A stretch of DNA of 64,000 bases from Galeruca laticollis (Eukaryota; Arthropoda; Insecta; Coleoptera; Chrysomelidae). The position numbers were made by a program, and so were the translations under genes. Each line of letters opens with the position of its first letter. The stretch's first letter is position 1. The stretch is taken from positions 58,067,451 to 58,131,450 of the forward strand of contig OY998178.1 of NCBI GenBank assembly GCA_963921935.1. The letters run 5' to 3'. The notes beneath the pieces were generated by a model, which searched no databases, was not told where the DNA came from, and worked only from the letters and a program-made list of their open reading frames with translations. Positions 21,092 through 32,539 of this stretch are shown here, piece after piece.

Positions 21092-23265
21092 TGCAAAATC
21101 GGCACTTTCAATTTAAATGTCGTCCAAGATAAATTATTATAATGTTCATGTTTATAATGGTTAATTATTATTATGTATTGAAATGTACTCGTATTCAATT
21201 AATAAGTTCCTAACATATGACAAACTATTCAACATTTACGTTATAGAACGCCATAGTATTTTTCAGCTGAGTGACAAAAAAGAGCATTTTCACAATCTGA
21301 CAAGTGAACGAACGGAAAAGTGAAATTACTTATTATACATAATAAAAAAAGTCAAGTATTTTAACTAAACCGAAAATACTATAGTAGAAAAAAATTACCA
21401 TGTTTTATTGTCCATCTCATAGTAGAAGACACCCTTTGCGAAAATACTTGAGCAGCATTCTTGACCTTCATTTTCTTTAGTTTCGTTTTGTAAATATGGG
21501 CATCAGTTAATTTGTAACACATTCTTGTATTAAAGTCATCCACATCATACTCCTATAATTTAATGATATCATTCCAAGATGTCTCTTTTTTCAGATTATC
21601 AATTTTATATTTCAAATTATATGAAAAAAATTGTTTCTTATGCCCTTCAATAAATTGCCACTATTTCTTGTGATCCAATTGTAAAAGTGTATTGCTTGAA
21701 GATGATTATATTATTAATTTGCCTATTGCATTAATGTTTGCTGAATATTGGTCACAAATAGTACCAAGGTAAAATGACCTATTACCGCCCTATCACTTTT
21801 TGGTACCTAATTCCGGCCCAATAATAAAAGTCACATTTAATGTCTTTGCATTTTAAAGTGTCCCCCAAAATTAACGAAATGCGTTAATATTTTACTTAGA
21901 AATTTATTGAGCCGCTATATCTACGAAAATGGTGGGGCGAAATGCGAATTATACACGGAGTATTTAGTTTAATTGAATGAGTCGGCGGCGCCGGATGTCT
22001 TAGCTGTTAAGAACCTTAAACATTTGCGTTTTAGTTTAAGCTACAAATTTAAAAATAATTTGGTAAGTAATTGGTGTCGAAACTTTTAAATTATATTGCA
22101 ATAACATTATAGTACTTTTTTGTGTTATTTTCATGTAAACATAAAGAAATGTTAAACAAGTTATTAGGCCGGTATTGGATTACGCGTTCTTACTATTATG
22201 CTAATACCGGCTTAATAGGCCGTAATTAGCAGTTTGAATGTATTTTTCTAGTTTCAATTTTTTTGGCTTATTTTTAATCAAAAACATTTTTTTTACATTC
22301 TTTTGGATACAAATACCTTTAAACAAGATAATTACCAAATTCCGTCCTATACTTTTTCCAGATCAAACTGAGAAACATGTTTAAACTCGTACAATAGATG
22401 CTGCTATATTATTAGGCATATTAAAATTATAAGAACTGTTCATCAACTAGTTTATTGAATACTATTCATAAGCTACCAAGCCATAATAAGTTTAAATATT
22501 AATGTATTCAGTGAGCACAGGCTAACATACGCCAGTATGAGGGAACTTAATTCAGGCGACGCTATCGCCTACTTCAAGGAAGTAGGCTGGATGACTAGCT
22601 AGAAGGAAGTTTTGAAACTCGGATCTACGGGTCCCACTGTAAATTTCGCCTTTACAATTCGCACAGACGCAGAAGTAGGTATGAGCAACTTAGTATTTCC
22701 CGTTGTATAGTACTTGCCGTGAAATCCTCACAGTTTATCATTTAATTCTTTATTTTCAAATGTATTTAATTATAATTATTCTATTTACCTATTTTGTTAA
22801 CTTATTTCACAGGAAAAATAATGGAAATGTATACAAAGATAAGACGGGCGTACCATAAAACTTTATTCCTACTGTGAGTATATTGGTTCGATTGGTGTTT
22901 TGGTGATTGAAAGTATTATAGCCTAAATTATACAGGAATATCAAACATAATCGAACGCTGTTGTTAATTTTTTGCAACAGATTCATCAGAAAAGTCTTCA
23001 TATACCAAGATCACAGATTTTGACTTAAAACATATTTTTCAATAATTACACTTATCTTGATACATAATATATGGAAACAAACATATTTAAAAAATGTACA
23101 AAAAATAATAAGCAGCCGGAAAGGAGCATCAGTTTGAATAAACTATGGCTTCATTTAATTTTAGCTTTTCAAAATGTTTGTCATGAAGTTGAATTTTTAA
23201 CTGTCCATGGGTCTATCATAGTTAGTTGATTCAAATATTTGAAGAAGGTATTTAAAAATAAAAAA
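21092..23265. other. Non-coding, holds first copy of a ~240-bp direct repeat
   Basis: No gene recognised. 22159-22400 (beginning near TTAGGCCGGTATTGGATTAC) is repeated in the same orientation at 24276-24525. GC content rises briefly at 21960-22020 and 22550-22670 without a frame. Confidence 0.4.
22159..22400 (+). repeat. Direct repeat, copy 1
   Basis: Matches 24276-24525 at roughly three-quarters of positions, including the blocks TTAGGCCGG, TACTATTAT, AAGCCGTAATTGGC-like and CCTATACTTTTTC. Probably two copies of one non-autonomous element, or parts of one. Confidence 0.5.
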
Positions 23266-23269
23266 TATG

Positions 23270-23545
23270 CTATTAGAAAAATAATTCTTTATAGCAGAAA
23301 GTCATCGTGTTATGGACATACGCAAAAAAGATCAAGAAGTCACAAGTGTAGTAGAAACACTTAGCACTGCTAAGTCAAAACAAACAAAATTATTCTGATC
23401 AAGTTAGAGAAAGAAAACAAAAAATAATGGATGAAATCAAACGGTTCAGCTATAAGTGTCACCGTCTACAAAAAAAGGCACCAAGTAATTAACAAACACA
23501 TAGAGCCTCAAAGATGACTTTATAGAACAAAGAAGCCTTTGAAGC
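23270..23545 (+). other. Coding-like stretch of unknown kind
   Basis: A possible exon begins after the acceptor-like TTTATAGCAG at 23301. The frame reads SHRVMDIRKKDQEVTSVVET and STAKSKQTK, then with a frame change QVRERKQKIMDEIKRFSYKC and HRLQKKAPSN. Charged and helix-like, without a family I recognise. Could be a decayed transposon accessory protein or chance. Confidence 0.25.
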
Positions 23546-24275
23546 GGAAGAATTCAACTCTGAAACAGATCTCTTTTCGGTGCAATGACTGATAAATATA
23601 TTTTTCACAAGGGTATTACATATGAGATGTCTAATAAAAAATATTTATCGATACAAGAATTATTTATATTTTTTGGTACCTACCTAATAAATCTTAATAC
23701 ATAATAAAGTGTTAGAATTATATGAATAATAAAATAAACGCTTTAAATTGATTGTATTCAATTTTATTTAAAACAGTGGTAATTTAGTGCAAATTGGATT
23801 AAATCAATAATAACAACAAATAATTTCAATGCTAAAGTTATAAATTTAATGCTTCTGAAAATCAATAAATATATCAGACAATAAATACATTAACATAAAT
23901 TCTATTTTTTAAAGACATCCCTTGATGTCAATTAAAATGATTCAGTGATGTGATAACTATTAACTGTCTTTATGATAATTTTTAAACTTTTCCTATCCTT
24001 CTGTACTGTACAGGAAGACAGAGGAAGAAATATTAAACATATTTCTCGTCCAGTTTCATAAGCGCTTGCGCGCATGGTAAAGGTAAGGTTTTATCGTGTG
24101 CTCCCTAGATCCTAGTAGTTTTGAACCTTAGAAGGATGCACAATGGGCCAATTGCGGCCTAAGTGCTGTGGGGTCACCCACCCTTCAAACTTCTACAGAT
24201 ACAGATGCAATTACATTCCAGTTTTTTTTTCTGTTATTTTATTACGAACTTAGAGAAATGGTAAAAACATTCTTA
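23546..24275. other. No gene recognised
   Basis: AT-rich; nothing supportable. Confidence 0.4.
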
Positions 24276-24525
24276 GGCCGGAGTTGGATAACAAGTTTTT
24301 ACTATTATCCTATTGCCGGTTCAATAAGCCGTAATTGGCGGTTTCATGAGATTTTTGAATTTAAGTTTTTTTGCTCTATTTTAATGAGATATACATATTT
24401 ATACACTATTTTCGGATGGGAATACAATTAAATAAGATAACTATCACATTACGGCCTATACTTTTTCAGAATAATAATAAGAGAAATTTTAAACTCTTTA
24501 ATAGATACTGGGATGTTGAACCATG
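24276..24525 (+). repeat. Direct repeat, copy 2
   Basis: Begins near TTAGGCCGGAGTTGGATAAC and parallels 22159-22400. Confidence 0.5.
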
Positions 24526-24780
24526 TTAAATTAAATATAACATTATTATTAGGTACTTAATTGTTTCGGAAAACTTAATGTTTCGGAAGTACTTTTCCGC
24601 CCCACCTATCTAATATGCGAGAAAAGTACTGGTTTACCCCAAAAAAGTTGGAATTTTGAAAAAAAATTTTGAGTTATTTTCACGTTTTCCATCAACAACA
24701 ACACGAAAAAATGGTTTTTAGGAAAAAAATCCTGTGTGTATGTCGTCGTCGTTATCGTCGGCCACTTTTCCTTACATGTC

Positions 24781-25565
24781 TTGTTAGCACGATACAGGCT
24801 CCGGACTGCAATAAGTCTCCAATTTTATGATGGAATATTGTTAAGAACATGTCACAGATAAACCCTATTGCTTTTAAGCTCACCAGAGGCAGTACAACGG
24901 GTGCTATGGTACTTGAAGTACGACATTTTGTAATTTTTTGAGAAATTTCAGATTGTTAGCACGATACAGCGTCCGGATTTCAACAAGTCACCATTTTAAT
25001 GATTGAATATTATTCAAGATATCTCACTGATGAACACTATTGATTTTCAGCTCACCAGAGCCAATACAACAGGTGCAACAGTACTTTAAGTACGATATTT
25101 TTGTCATTTTTGGAGAAGTTTCAGTTTGTTAGCACGATACAGCCTCCGGAGTATATACAAGTGACCAATTTTATGATTGGATCTTATTCAGCGCGTCTCA
25201 AAGATAAACCCTATTGATATTTAGCTCTCTAAAGCCAGTACAACGGGTGCTATGGTACTGGAAGTACCAAATTTTTGTCATTTTTGGAGAATTTTCAGTT
25301 TGTTAGCACGATAAAGCCTCCATAGACTATACGATTGATCAATTTTATGATTGAATATTGTTCAAGGTGTCTCACATATGTACCCTACTGATTTTCAGTT
25401 GACAAGAGCGAGTACAGCGGGTCCTATAAGTCCAGATATACTCCATTTTTGGTTACTTTTGGAGAAATTTCGGTTTGTTAATACGATACATCCTCGGAAG
25501 TGTATACAAGTGACAATGTTATGATAGAATATTAATAAGGGCATCTCACAGATGCGGAACAGTTA
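24781..25565 (+). repeat. Tandem repeat, ~173-bp monomer, about 4.5 copies
   Basis: Monomers begin with TTGTTAGCACGATACAG-like sequence at 24781, 24953, 25126, 25299 and 25475, giving periods of 172, 173, 173 and 176 bp. Each contains the ordered words GCCTCCGG, AATTTTATGATTG, GATAAACCCTATTG, TTCAGCTCACCAGAGC, ACAACGGGTGCTATGGTAC and CATTTTTGGAGAA. Copies 1-4 are closer to each other than the fifth, which is the most diverged. Directly followed by a pogo-type coding relic. Confidence 0.9.
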
Positions 25566-25589
25566 GTTTTAATCTTTAAAACCATTTAT

Positions 25590-26515
25590 TTTTAGAACAG
25601 TACAAAATTATGAGCAAGAACCAGAGTTAATGGAGTACAATGATGATGGCCTCGGAGACTCGGCCTTTCTTAATAATTTGCCCAATGATGAATATCACAC
25701 CGTTTTTAATCTTATAGATAATGATCCGGTAGAGCCAGGGAATATTTCTAAAGAAATTGGAAATTCAAGCTATATAAAAATTCTTAGAATTGAACCATTA
25801 AATGTTGTCGACCCTTAAATAATTTTGGGAGCAATAAAGAAAATATTGACACATCAGAGGTATGTCCGTCCACTTCCCAAATACTTAAAAGTAATTCCTC
25901 AACGGATAAGCCTTCCACCCCACGTTCTAACGTTATTAAAATAACAACAGAAGTACTCACATCCACATCTAATTCAAATTGTAACCCAATTAATCAAACA
26001 AATTTACAAAATTTAAATGAATCATATTGGATAACACCGCTTTAATTTCCTACCCCATTTAAAGGATGCGTTCAATTTTCCGAAGAGAAGGAATGAAACG
26101 GCGAAGAAAAAGGAAACAAGAAAGCTTACACTCATTGTCGCCATCTCGGATGAATTAATGGAATACCAAAGAAGAGTGGAGACTGAAAAGGATGCCAAGG
26201 AAAAAAAAAGAAACATAAATTACAGGAAAAAGAGAGAAAAGCGGAAATAATTATTAACAAAGAAGTCCAAGAGGGAAAAACCGAGAAAAAAACGGAGAAA
26301 AGTGAAGCAGCTGATAAAAAAGTGGAATCTAACAGAGGCAACTATAGAAAAGGTCAGCATGTTGTAACATACGCAAAAAACTACTTTTCTGGAATTATTT
26401 TGGGCATCAATAAAAGCAGATATAACGTTAAGGCTATGGAGAGAGTTGGTGTTCACTGGAAGGGGCCAAAGCCTGAAGACATTATTTGATACGACATTAA
26501 TGAAATTGTAGATGC
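25590..26515 (+). pseudogene. pogo/Tigger-type C-terminal region, piece 1
   Basis: A short open frame at 25630-25818 (MEYNDDGLGDSAFLNNLPND...) is not recognised by itself. From 26030 on, shifting frames read PTPFKGCVQF and PKRRNETAKKKETRKLTL. A highly charged helix follows (26150-26320). Then YRKGQHVVTYAKNYFSGIIL and HWKGPKPEDIIWYDINEIV run to 26505. PFKxCxxFP, a Lys/Glu-rich helix and a 'vVtYexxyFpGiV...WPxxxDixWYp' end are what I associate with C-termini of pogo/Tigger-like transposase proteins in insects. The DDE core is absent. Confidence 0.45.
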
Positions 26516-27270
26516 CCAATCATCCAGAAAAAACCATGATAATTTAGGACATACCCCCTATTACAAAATACGCTCATACTTTGGCAGCCACACCAAAAAA
26601 CATTCAAGCTGGGTTTGAAGCTGCTGGAATTTTTCCTTCCAATAAAAATATCTTTTGCGACGACTAATTTCTTCCTACAGCAGTTGAAGATCATCCAAGG
26701 TCAGAAAATAAGTTGAAAGTAGACGTACTGATTACTACAGAAATGCTGAGCACAAGTCAACCCAACTACAATGAAATTCATGTTACCCCTAACAACTCAA
26801 CACCTGAAGCAGATTCACCTCCAATATCACGCACAGCTTTAGAACCTGAAAATTGAGTCAATTTTTCCGGAAGATTTGAAACCAATACCAAAAGCTGGTC
26901 CACGGGTAGCCACTCGGAAGGGGAAAAACCTGGCCGATCAGCTATTTGGACGGATACTCCAAAAAAGGAGGAATAAGAAAATGCCCAGGAGATGAAAACA
27001 GCAAAAGAGCGAAAGAAAAAAGCTGAACAATCCAGTACAAAGAGAAATATCTGTAAAGGCAAACCTAAAGCTAAAATTGTTTATCCTAGTATCAGTTCTG
27101 ACGACGACAACGAAACTTTTTGTTTAGTTTGTGGTGAACCATACTCCAATTTTCGTCCAAAAGAAAAATGGCTTCAATGCAAGAACTGCTCCAGATGGGC
27201 TCGTGAGGAATGAACAGATAGAAGTCCATATTTCGTCGGTACCCACTGCAATTCTGACGATACTGTATAG
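26516..27270 (+). pseudogene. pogo/Tigger-type C-terminal region with zinc finger, piece 2
   Basis: The frames read HPEKTMII, then DIPPITKYAHTLAATPKNIQ and AGFEAAGIFPSNKNIFCDD, the hallmark 'ipeL...A...T..Ni..GF..tGIyPfN.nif.deDF' block after the catalytic core of pogo transposases. Later IWTDTPKKEE matches 'iLTDTPeK', then a basic helix (26990-27070) and a PHD-like zinc finger FCLVCGEPYSNF...WLQCKNCSRWA (about 27118-27210). After a stop, TDRSPYFV continues it in frame. The catalytic core is missing. Confidence 0.6.
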
Positions 27271-27504
27271 AGAGCTAGGATTTGTCACAACTAACCCCAT
27301 GAGTGTCACAACCAACCCCAAGTTGGGGCAAATTATGACATTTGGCGTGATTTACTTTTATTGTTAATAACTATGTTTGTATTGCGTTTAATGTGGTCGT
27401 TTTTTGTATTTTTTATAGATAAAAGTTTAAATTAAATACTTATGTTCAAACAAAATGTATAGCCTTATTACGCAGGTCTACAAAAAATATATGTAAAAAT
27501 TTTC

Positions 27505-27960
27505 ACATCCAACCCCGGTGTCCCGATTTTCCTAATACTGTTTCTCCTGAATCTCCTTCTGAGTTTCCAGTACCCTTGCCCTCATATACGCTAAAGTCAT
27601 AAACATAACCAATACAAGAATCACTGCTAACCAAAATCTCAATACCTCTTTTGACAGGTGTCATTTCATAGGAAGTGTTTGAGTCCAGATCTTGGTTTGA
27701 ATGTTGCCATTGACTCGTCGGTAGTTTGGAAGGTTTATGCACTCCGGAATTTTGAAAAAGTGGTCTTTAGACAATATCTTTAATACAATTTACCAGCATT
27801 TGAAGGTTTCACGGGGTCATAGAAATACATCATGGACAAATGAGTTTATAACGATCTCTAGAAATAGCTTTCTTGTTGGCAGCATTTCCAAGCGATTCAT
27901 TCTGAGACCAATAGTCGTTGAATGAAGGAACTCGGTTGTAAGACATTATAAGTGTGACTT
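27505..27960 (-). pseudogene. piggyBac transposase core fragment
   Basis: Minus strand. RVPSFNDYWSQNESLGN and ISRDRYKLI (27940-27840) match the piggyBac 'RlpsyrdYWs...sRnRF..I' block. TDESMATFKPRSGLKHFL (about 27720-27668) matches 'vDEsMi.FkGRsslkqy', which carries a catalytic Asp. After a frame change, MTPVKRGIEILVSSDSCIGY and VYDFSVYEGKG (to about 27560) match 'kPiKRGyKvwvlads.sGYv..feiYtGK', with a further catalytic Asp. Several frame changes; no ends found. Confidence 0.75.
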
Positions 27961-28194
27961 CTAATATAACCATAATTTCATGGTAAGCGGTCAAAAAATT
28001 TATTTTCTAATAGTCGTTTTTAAAGCGCTCTAAACGTAGGTTTGCACAATGCGCAAAATAGAAGATTTCGTTAGAAAAATTTCGATACAGACTACAATTT
28101 ACTCGTTGTTGTTGGAAGCCGGAAGCGAGAAGTAAAACTCTACCTAACTAATCTCCATCTGAGCTTGAATTTTCAGCTTCATCAAAGGCCATTT

Positions 28195-28431
28195 TCATTT
28201 CATTTTCTTCAATCTCGATGTCATGAGCATAATTGGGATCTGACGAGGAACTGCATAACAAGGATCATTGTTACTGTCGCTAAGCTTTTGTGCTTCCTCC
28301 TCAAGTTCTTTTGCAGAAAGAGGCTCATCTTGAATAAAAATGTCTGATGGAAAAAATGTAACCCGAAGTATATGTCTATTTGGACATATGGGAACCGATG
28401 AAATATTTACGATTATTTTGTCTTTATACAT
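28195..28431 (-). pseudogene. Possible piggyBac N-terminal acidic region
   Basis: A 78-residue minus-strand frame whose middle (ELEEEAQKLSDSNNDP) is acidic and Ser-rich, the usual character of a piggyBac N-terminus. It lies upstream of the core fragment on the same strand. Placement is the main argument. Confidence 0.3.
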
Positions 28432-28439
28432 TAACTAAT

Positions 28440-28780
28440 ATATGGTGCGGGTCTCAAGACACTGCCACATTTATTTTTTGAACTGCAAAAGTTAGAAATT
28501 TGTGATTTTGGGAAACTGAACTAAGAAATGTATACTGCCTTTTAATGGTATTAGATGACGTAATCATTAAAAATGGCGAACGGGAGCCGTTTTGGAGGAT
28601 GATTTTAAATGCGATCATATGGCAGGTGATACCACATTTGAAAGCTTCTTCCAAACCATTTCCAATGACATCAATAAAAATAAAATATTTTGAGGATCAT
28701 GCTAATGAATTCCGAAATTTGGTAATAACTTCCCATCAATATGAACCAGTCAAACAGTATATAAATAAACAATAACCTGG
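28440..28780 (+). repeat. Left arm of a long inverted repeat (foldback family)
   Basis: This ~300-bp segment, containing GGCGAACGGGAGCCGTTTTG and GATCATATGGCAGGTGATAC, reappears inverted at 30600-30915. Its inner part is also related to the arms of the foldback at 55288-55990 (shared GATCATAT(G/A)GCA(G/A)GT(G/A)ATACC and CATTTGAA words). The arms may be the ends of one 2.5-kb element or two separate copies. Confidence 0.7.
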
Positions 28781-28910
28781 TAGGTGGATTGAACAACAGG
28801 GTCCAATAGAGTGGCCTGCTCGTTCTCCTGTTATGAACCCACTAGATTTCTTTTTGTGAGGGTACCTTAAGTCAAAAGTTTATAGTACGCCAATCAGTGG
28901 TATGCAATAC
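28770..28910 (+). pseudogene. Mariner-type transposase C-terminal scrap
   Basis: PGRWIEQQGPIEWPARSPVM then NPLDFFL, a stop, and GYLKSKVYSTP. This is the third catalytic block of DUF4817-type mariner transposases ('WPARSPDLxPLDFFLWGxLK'), with the Asp of PLDFF kept and the Trp of LWG changed to a stop. The same block occurs at 59430-59711. It lies just inside the foldback arm, so the element has lost its transposase 5' portion or gained the arm by rearrangement. Confidence 0.6.
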
Positions 28911-29149
28911 TACTCACGTTGGGATAGACAAAAATTATAAAGGTAAAAAATATTCACCATTATCCGCCAAAACTAGCCCTCGTTCAGAAATAGTTAATAC
29001 TTGCATTGTGAATGGGTCGTTGCACTTAAAAATAAATTTATGAAAACAGTCAAACAGTTGATGGGTTCTTAGATAACAAAACCGAGTTAACAAACACACA
29101 TATAAGATCTGTTGGATTGCAACACATTAAAAACTATAATTTTTCATAA

Positions 29150-30180
29150 ATCAAGTCAATATGGTGGTCTTTTCACGAAAACTCCTTTAATATATCATCA
29201 TAAAAAGTGGTATTTTGTTTTAAGTCTTGCACAAGCTCTCTTTCAGTTGGAATAATTGCTACGTTACTTAATATCTCACGTTCCTGCTAACGGCTGGGGT
29301 TTCGTCAATCATTATGGCAACATACTCTGTTTGTTATTTCTAAATGAATTCTATTTTTAATTACAGTTGCTATACTATTAATTGAATCATTGTGTATTCG
29401 ATTAGAAAATCCACTGAACCCGGCCCTGGATTTGTTTTCGTCTGCGGATGTGGAATGCAAATGGTCGCTCAAAATTTCGTCATAATTTGCAAGTAATTGA
29501 ATGCACTCTATAAAGTTCCTACGATCTGCAGATTCCACCGATTCAATATGTCCACGAAAAGGCAACTCTTGTTTCACCAAGTAACCTGTAATGTGATTAT
29601 TTCGATTTCTATCTACCTTGGCAGTATGTATTTCGATTTCATCACGAAATTCGCATGGAAGACTTTCTGTACGTACTTTTCAAAACTGTGTAATGCAAAA
29701 GAAGCATTGAATGATGTGCTGATTGATCATACTTGACGCATTAGAAAAAATATTTAAGTCTGAATAACCCGTCATGTTCCACACATTTTTATCTTTCAAA
29801 AATAATAAACATGACCAGCAATACATTTTGTTGTCGTGTATACAACCACAAAGCCACTTGTAATTGTCATAAAACTTACTGTTGAAAATCGTGTAGTTTT
29901 TTTATTGCTGCACTAATTTTAAAGATGGAGTAGGCCGGCCTAATTGAACCACTCTTTGCTTTTCATCAAATGCAACTATACGGTCTAAAAAAGTAAAAAT
30001 AGGCGGCGACCTCTGATCTCGATTGATAAAAATGTTATTTAGCCCCAGCAACTGTCAATCAATATCCATCGGAAATCGATTTCTGAACTGAATAGCTTTC
30101 GTAATCGCTCGGGATACCGGCCGGAGGAAATCGGCCCAGTTGCAAATCGAAAGTACTGCTGTTTTGCTCCATAACAATTT
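29150..30180 (-). pseudogene. hAT / ZMYM1-like (TTF finger, DUF4371) relic
   Basis: Minus strand. An N-terminal piece reads GRYPERLRKLFSSEIDF and a TTF-type region with PPIFTFLDRIVAF-like and WLCGCIHDNK sequence (30150-29830). The open frame 29580-29305 follows: MVKQELPFRGHIESVESADR and GNFIE-like, then FSNRIHNDSINSIATVI. A short 'MIDETPAVSR' (about 29310-29285) holds the first catalytic Asp block. This order is that of zinc-finger-MYM/TTF hAT-type proteins. The C-terminal half is missing. It lies between the two inverted arms at 28.4 and 30.9 kb. Confidence 0.6.
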
Positions 30181-30599
30181 CTAATAATCAAACACAATTG
30201 CTCGCCTTTCATTTTGAATGGGATGATTATTTGCTTATACAGAGTAGAACGCCAACGGTGGTGGTTTATAAAATTGGTCTTTATAGATGTTATCGTATTA
30301 TTATGAGTTGTGTGACTCAGACAGTATAGTAGATCTATTTTTAAGAATAAAAGATATATCCCCAAAGAAAAGTGTGTAAACACTGTGTATCGATAATTAA
30401 AAAAATTTCTTGAGTAGGTAATGCTTTTATGTTTCTATTGTATGCACGCCAGTAAGTCATGAAGAATGCAGATTAATTTCCAGAGAGACACTTGAATGAT
30501 CAGAAAGTGTTTTATGCAAGACTTATTCATTGCCAAGAAGTCAACGGTACACATTTTGATGATATTATTCAATATTCAAATTATTAAAAAGTAACCTTT

Positions 30600-30915
30600 T
30601 TGGTAAATAAAATATTACAAAATTTTAATAATTTGAAGTACTTCGGTTGAAACTCGTAAATAAGAAAGACCATTTTATTTTTATTGGTTTCATTCGAAAG
30701 AGTTTTGAACAAGGTTTCAAATGATGTATCACTTATCATATGATCCCGTTTGTAATTATCTCCCAAAACGGCTCCCGTCCGCCATTTTCAATGATTACGT
30801 TACCGAATATCATTAAAAAGGTAGTATATATTCCTTAGCTCAGTTCCCTAACATTTCAAATATCTATCTTTTACGGTTCAAAAAATAAATCAGGGGGGAG
30901 TGAAACTTTGGATCC
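30600..30915 (-). repeat. Right arm of the long inverted repeat
   Basis: The reverse complement parallels 28440-28780 over about 300 bp with substitutions and small indels. Landmarks are CAAAACGGCTCCCGTCCGCC and ATCATATGATCCCGTTTG. Confidence 0.7.
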
Positions 30916-30982
30916 GCACTGTATTAAAATATTTATTTGGAAAACAAGTTTCACAATGACTCGTTTTGTAGTACCAGTGCAG

Positions 30983-31019
30983 TTTGCGCAACAAGCCGTA
31001 ATGTGGTGAGTTGCGCAAA
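30983..31019. repeat. Hairpin upstream of the recombinase gene
   Basis: TTTGCGCAAC (30983-30992) and GTTGCGCAAA (31010-31019) form a perfect 10-bp stem with a 17-nt loop, extendable by GTGC/GCAC outside a 2-nt bulge. A similar stem lies in front of the deleted recombinase copy at 53.25 kb. Confidence 0.7.
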
Positions 31020-31165
31020 GCACACGGCAACAAAAAGTCATTTTGACACAAGTTTTCAACAATATTTTTTGTCGTAGAAGTAACCTATTATTTTACTAGT
31101 AAAATAGTGAACGCTGATTATTGTAATAGTAACAAAATAATGAGAAACGATAGCAACGTCTTATT

Positions 31166-32285
31166 ATGGGCGTTGTAACCATTAGACAGGAACTGTTATT
31201 TAATTTGATGTTTGTCAGTTTTGAAAAGTGTATTGTAAAAATGTCTCAAGAAGAAGAATTTCAATCTACACCTCCGGAATTAGTCGAAATAGCTATTTCC
31301 ACTACTGAAACACTAATTCCCACGAAGTCACGAAAAGTGTATGATTTTGCTTATGAAAAATTTATAAAATGGTGCAAAGAAAATATCGTACGAAGATACA
31401 CAAAAAATGTCATCCTTGCTTATTTTACGTATTTGTCAAGAAAATTTAAAAGGTTGACACTATGGACACAATATTCAATGATTAAAACTCAATTAAATGT
31501 CAAACATAATGTAAAAATGGTAAATGATACCAAATTAGCTGCATTTTTAAAGCGACAAGTAGAAAATTATACCCCGAAAAAATCAAAAGTATTAACAAAA
31601 GATCAATTTGATAAATTTCTTCAGGATGCACCGGATAATGTCCATTTAGCAACAAAGGTAGGTACTTTCTTATTTTTTTTATTATTATTACATTTATTAA
31701 ATCGTTGACAATAATATCCTTTATAAGATTAACAACAATTAACGTATTTCGAACTTAAAACGTTTCTACTTATTTCAACGTTAGTTTTTAAGTTATATTG
31801 ATATTTGGAGTCACAGGAGCCTGTAGATGCGTTGAACTCGTTCATTTGAAGTACAGCGAAATCCAAGATATAGGAAATTGAATTTTAGTAAATATCACAA
31901 ACACAAAAAACAACGGTCGTTTACTATACTTGGCGATTTTTATTTGAACTTGGTCAGACAGTATACGACACTTCGTCCGGATGATATGGATCTGCAGCGA
32001 ATTTTTATTAAATATCAAAACGGTAAATTTCACCGTGTGGTAATGGGTATACATACAATTTCAAACGTTCCAAAAGACGTTGCTATGTTTTTGAAATGAA
32101 CAAATCCTCATGAATATACGGGACATTGCCTTCGTAGGACTTCAGCAACTATTTTAGTTGACAACGGAGGGGACATTACCGCTTTAAAACGACATGGTGG
32201 ATGGAAATCCACCAGTGTTGCTGGAGGGTACTTAGAGATTTACATTCAGGAAACCTTTCAAATTAAAATATTTCTAACATAATTA
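31166..32285 (+). pseudogene. Tyrosine recombinase (Crypton-type), two exons, few lesions
   Basis: Exon 1 is open from 31166, with the better start at 31241 (ATGTCTCAAGAAG). It encodes a core-binding domain: LIPTKSRKVYDFAYEKF, WTQYSMIKTQL, FDKFLQDAPDNVHLATK. It ends at AG|GTAGGT (31656). Exon 2 resumes near 31795: IFGVTGACRCVELVHLKYSE supplies the first catalytic Arg. Then FTILGDFYLNL, IFIKYQNGKFHRVVMGI, and EYTGHCLRRTSATILVDN, the H-x-x-R box. HGGWKSTSVAGGYLE supplies the His/Trp box and the nucleophile Tyr (about 32229). Lesions seen: a TGA plus frame change near 31880 and a TGA at 32097-32099. A Cys/Asn-rich tail is at 32340-32420. It acts on DNA directly, by cut and rejoin. Confidence 0.8.
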
Positions 32286-32539
32286 ATATAGACAAATACC
32301 TTACTAATCATAACATGTACTCCAATAACAAGATTGTGAAGGTCGAACCCGAGAACGGAGGCAGTGGCCTAAATTTAAATAACTGCAGTATACAAAACTG
32401 CACCTTTCATATTACAATTAATAAATAGGTAATGCTTATGCAAGCCATAACTGTTTTTTTATATTTGTATTAATAAATAGTTGAGATATAAACAATATAT
32501 TTAATTTTTTTCTACTTATAAATTGCATTATCTTCACGC

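Noticed and set aside
24781..25565. CRISPR-like array
   Set aside because: Whole ~173-bp units repeat with no alternation of short repeat and unique spacer; the genome is eukaryotic.
29497..29736. Plus-strand 79-codon frame
   Set aside because: Opposite a recognisable DUF4371-type segment; no motif.
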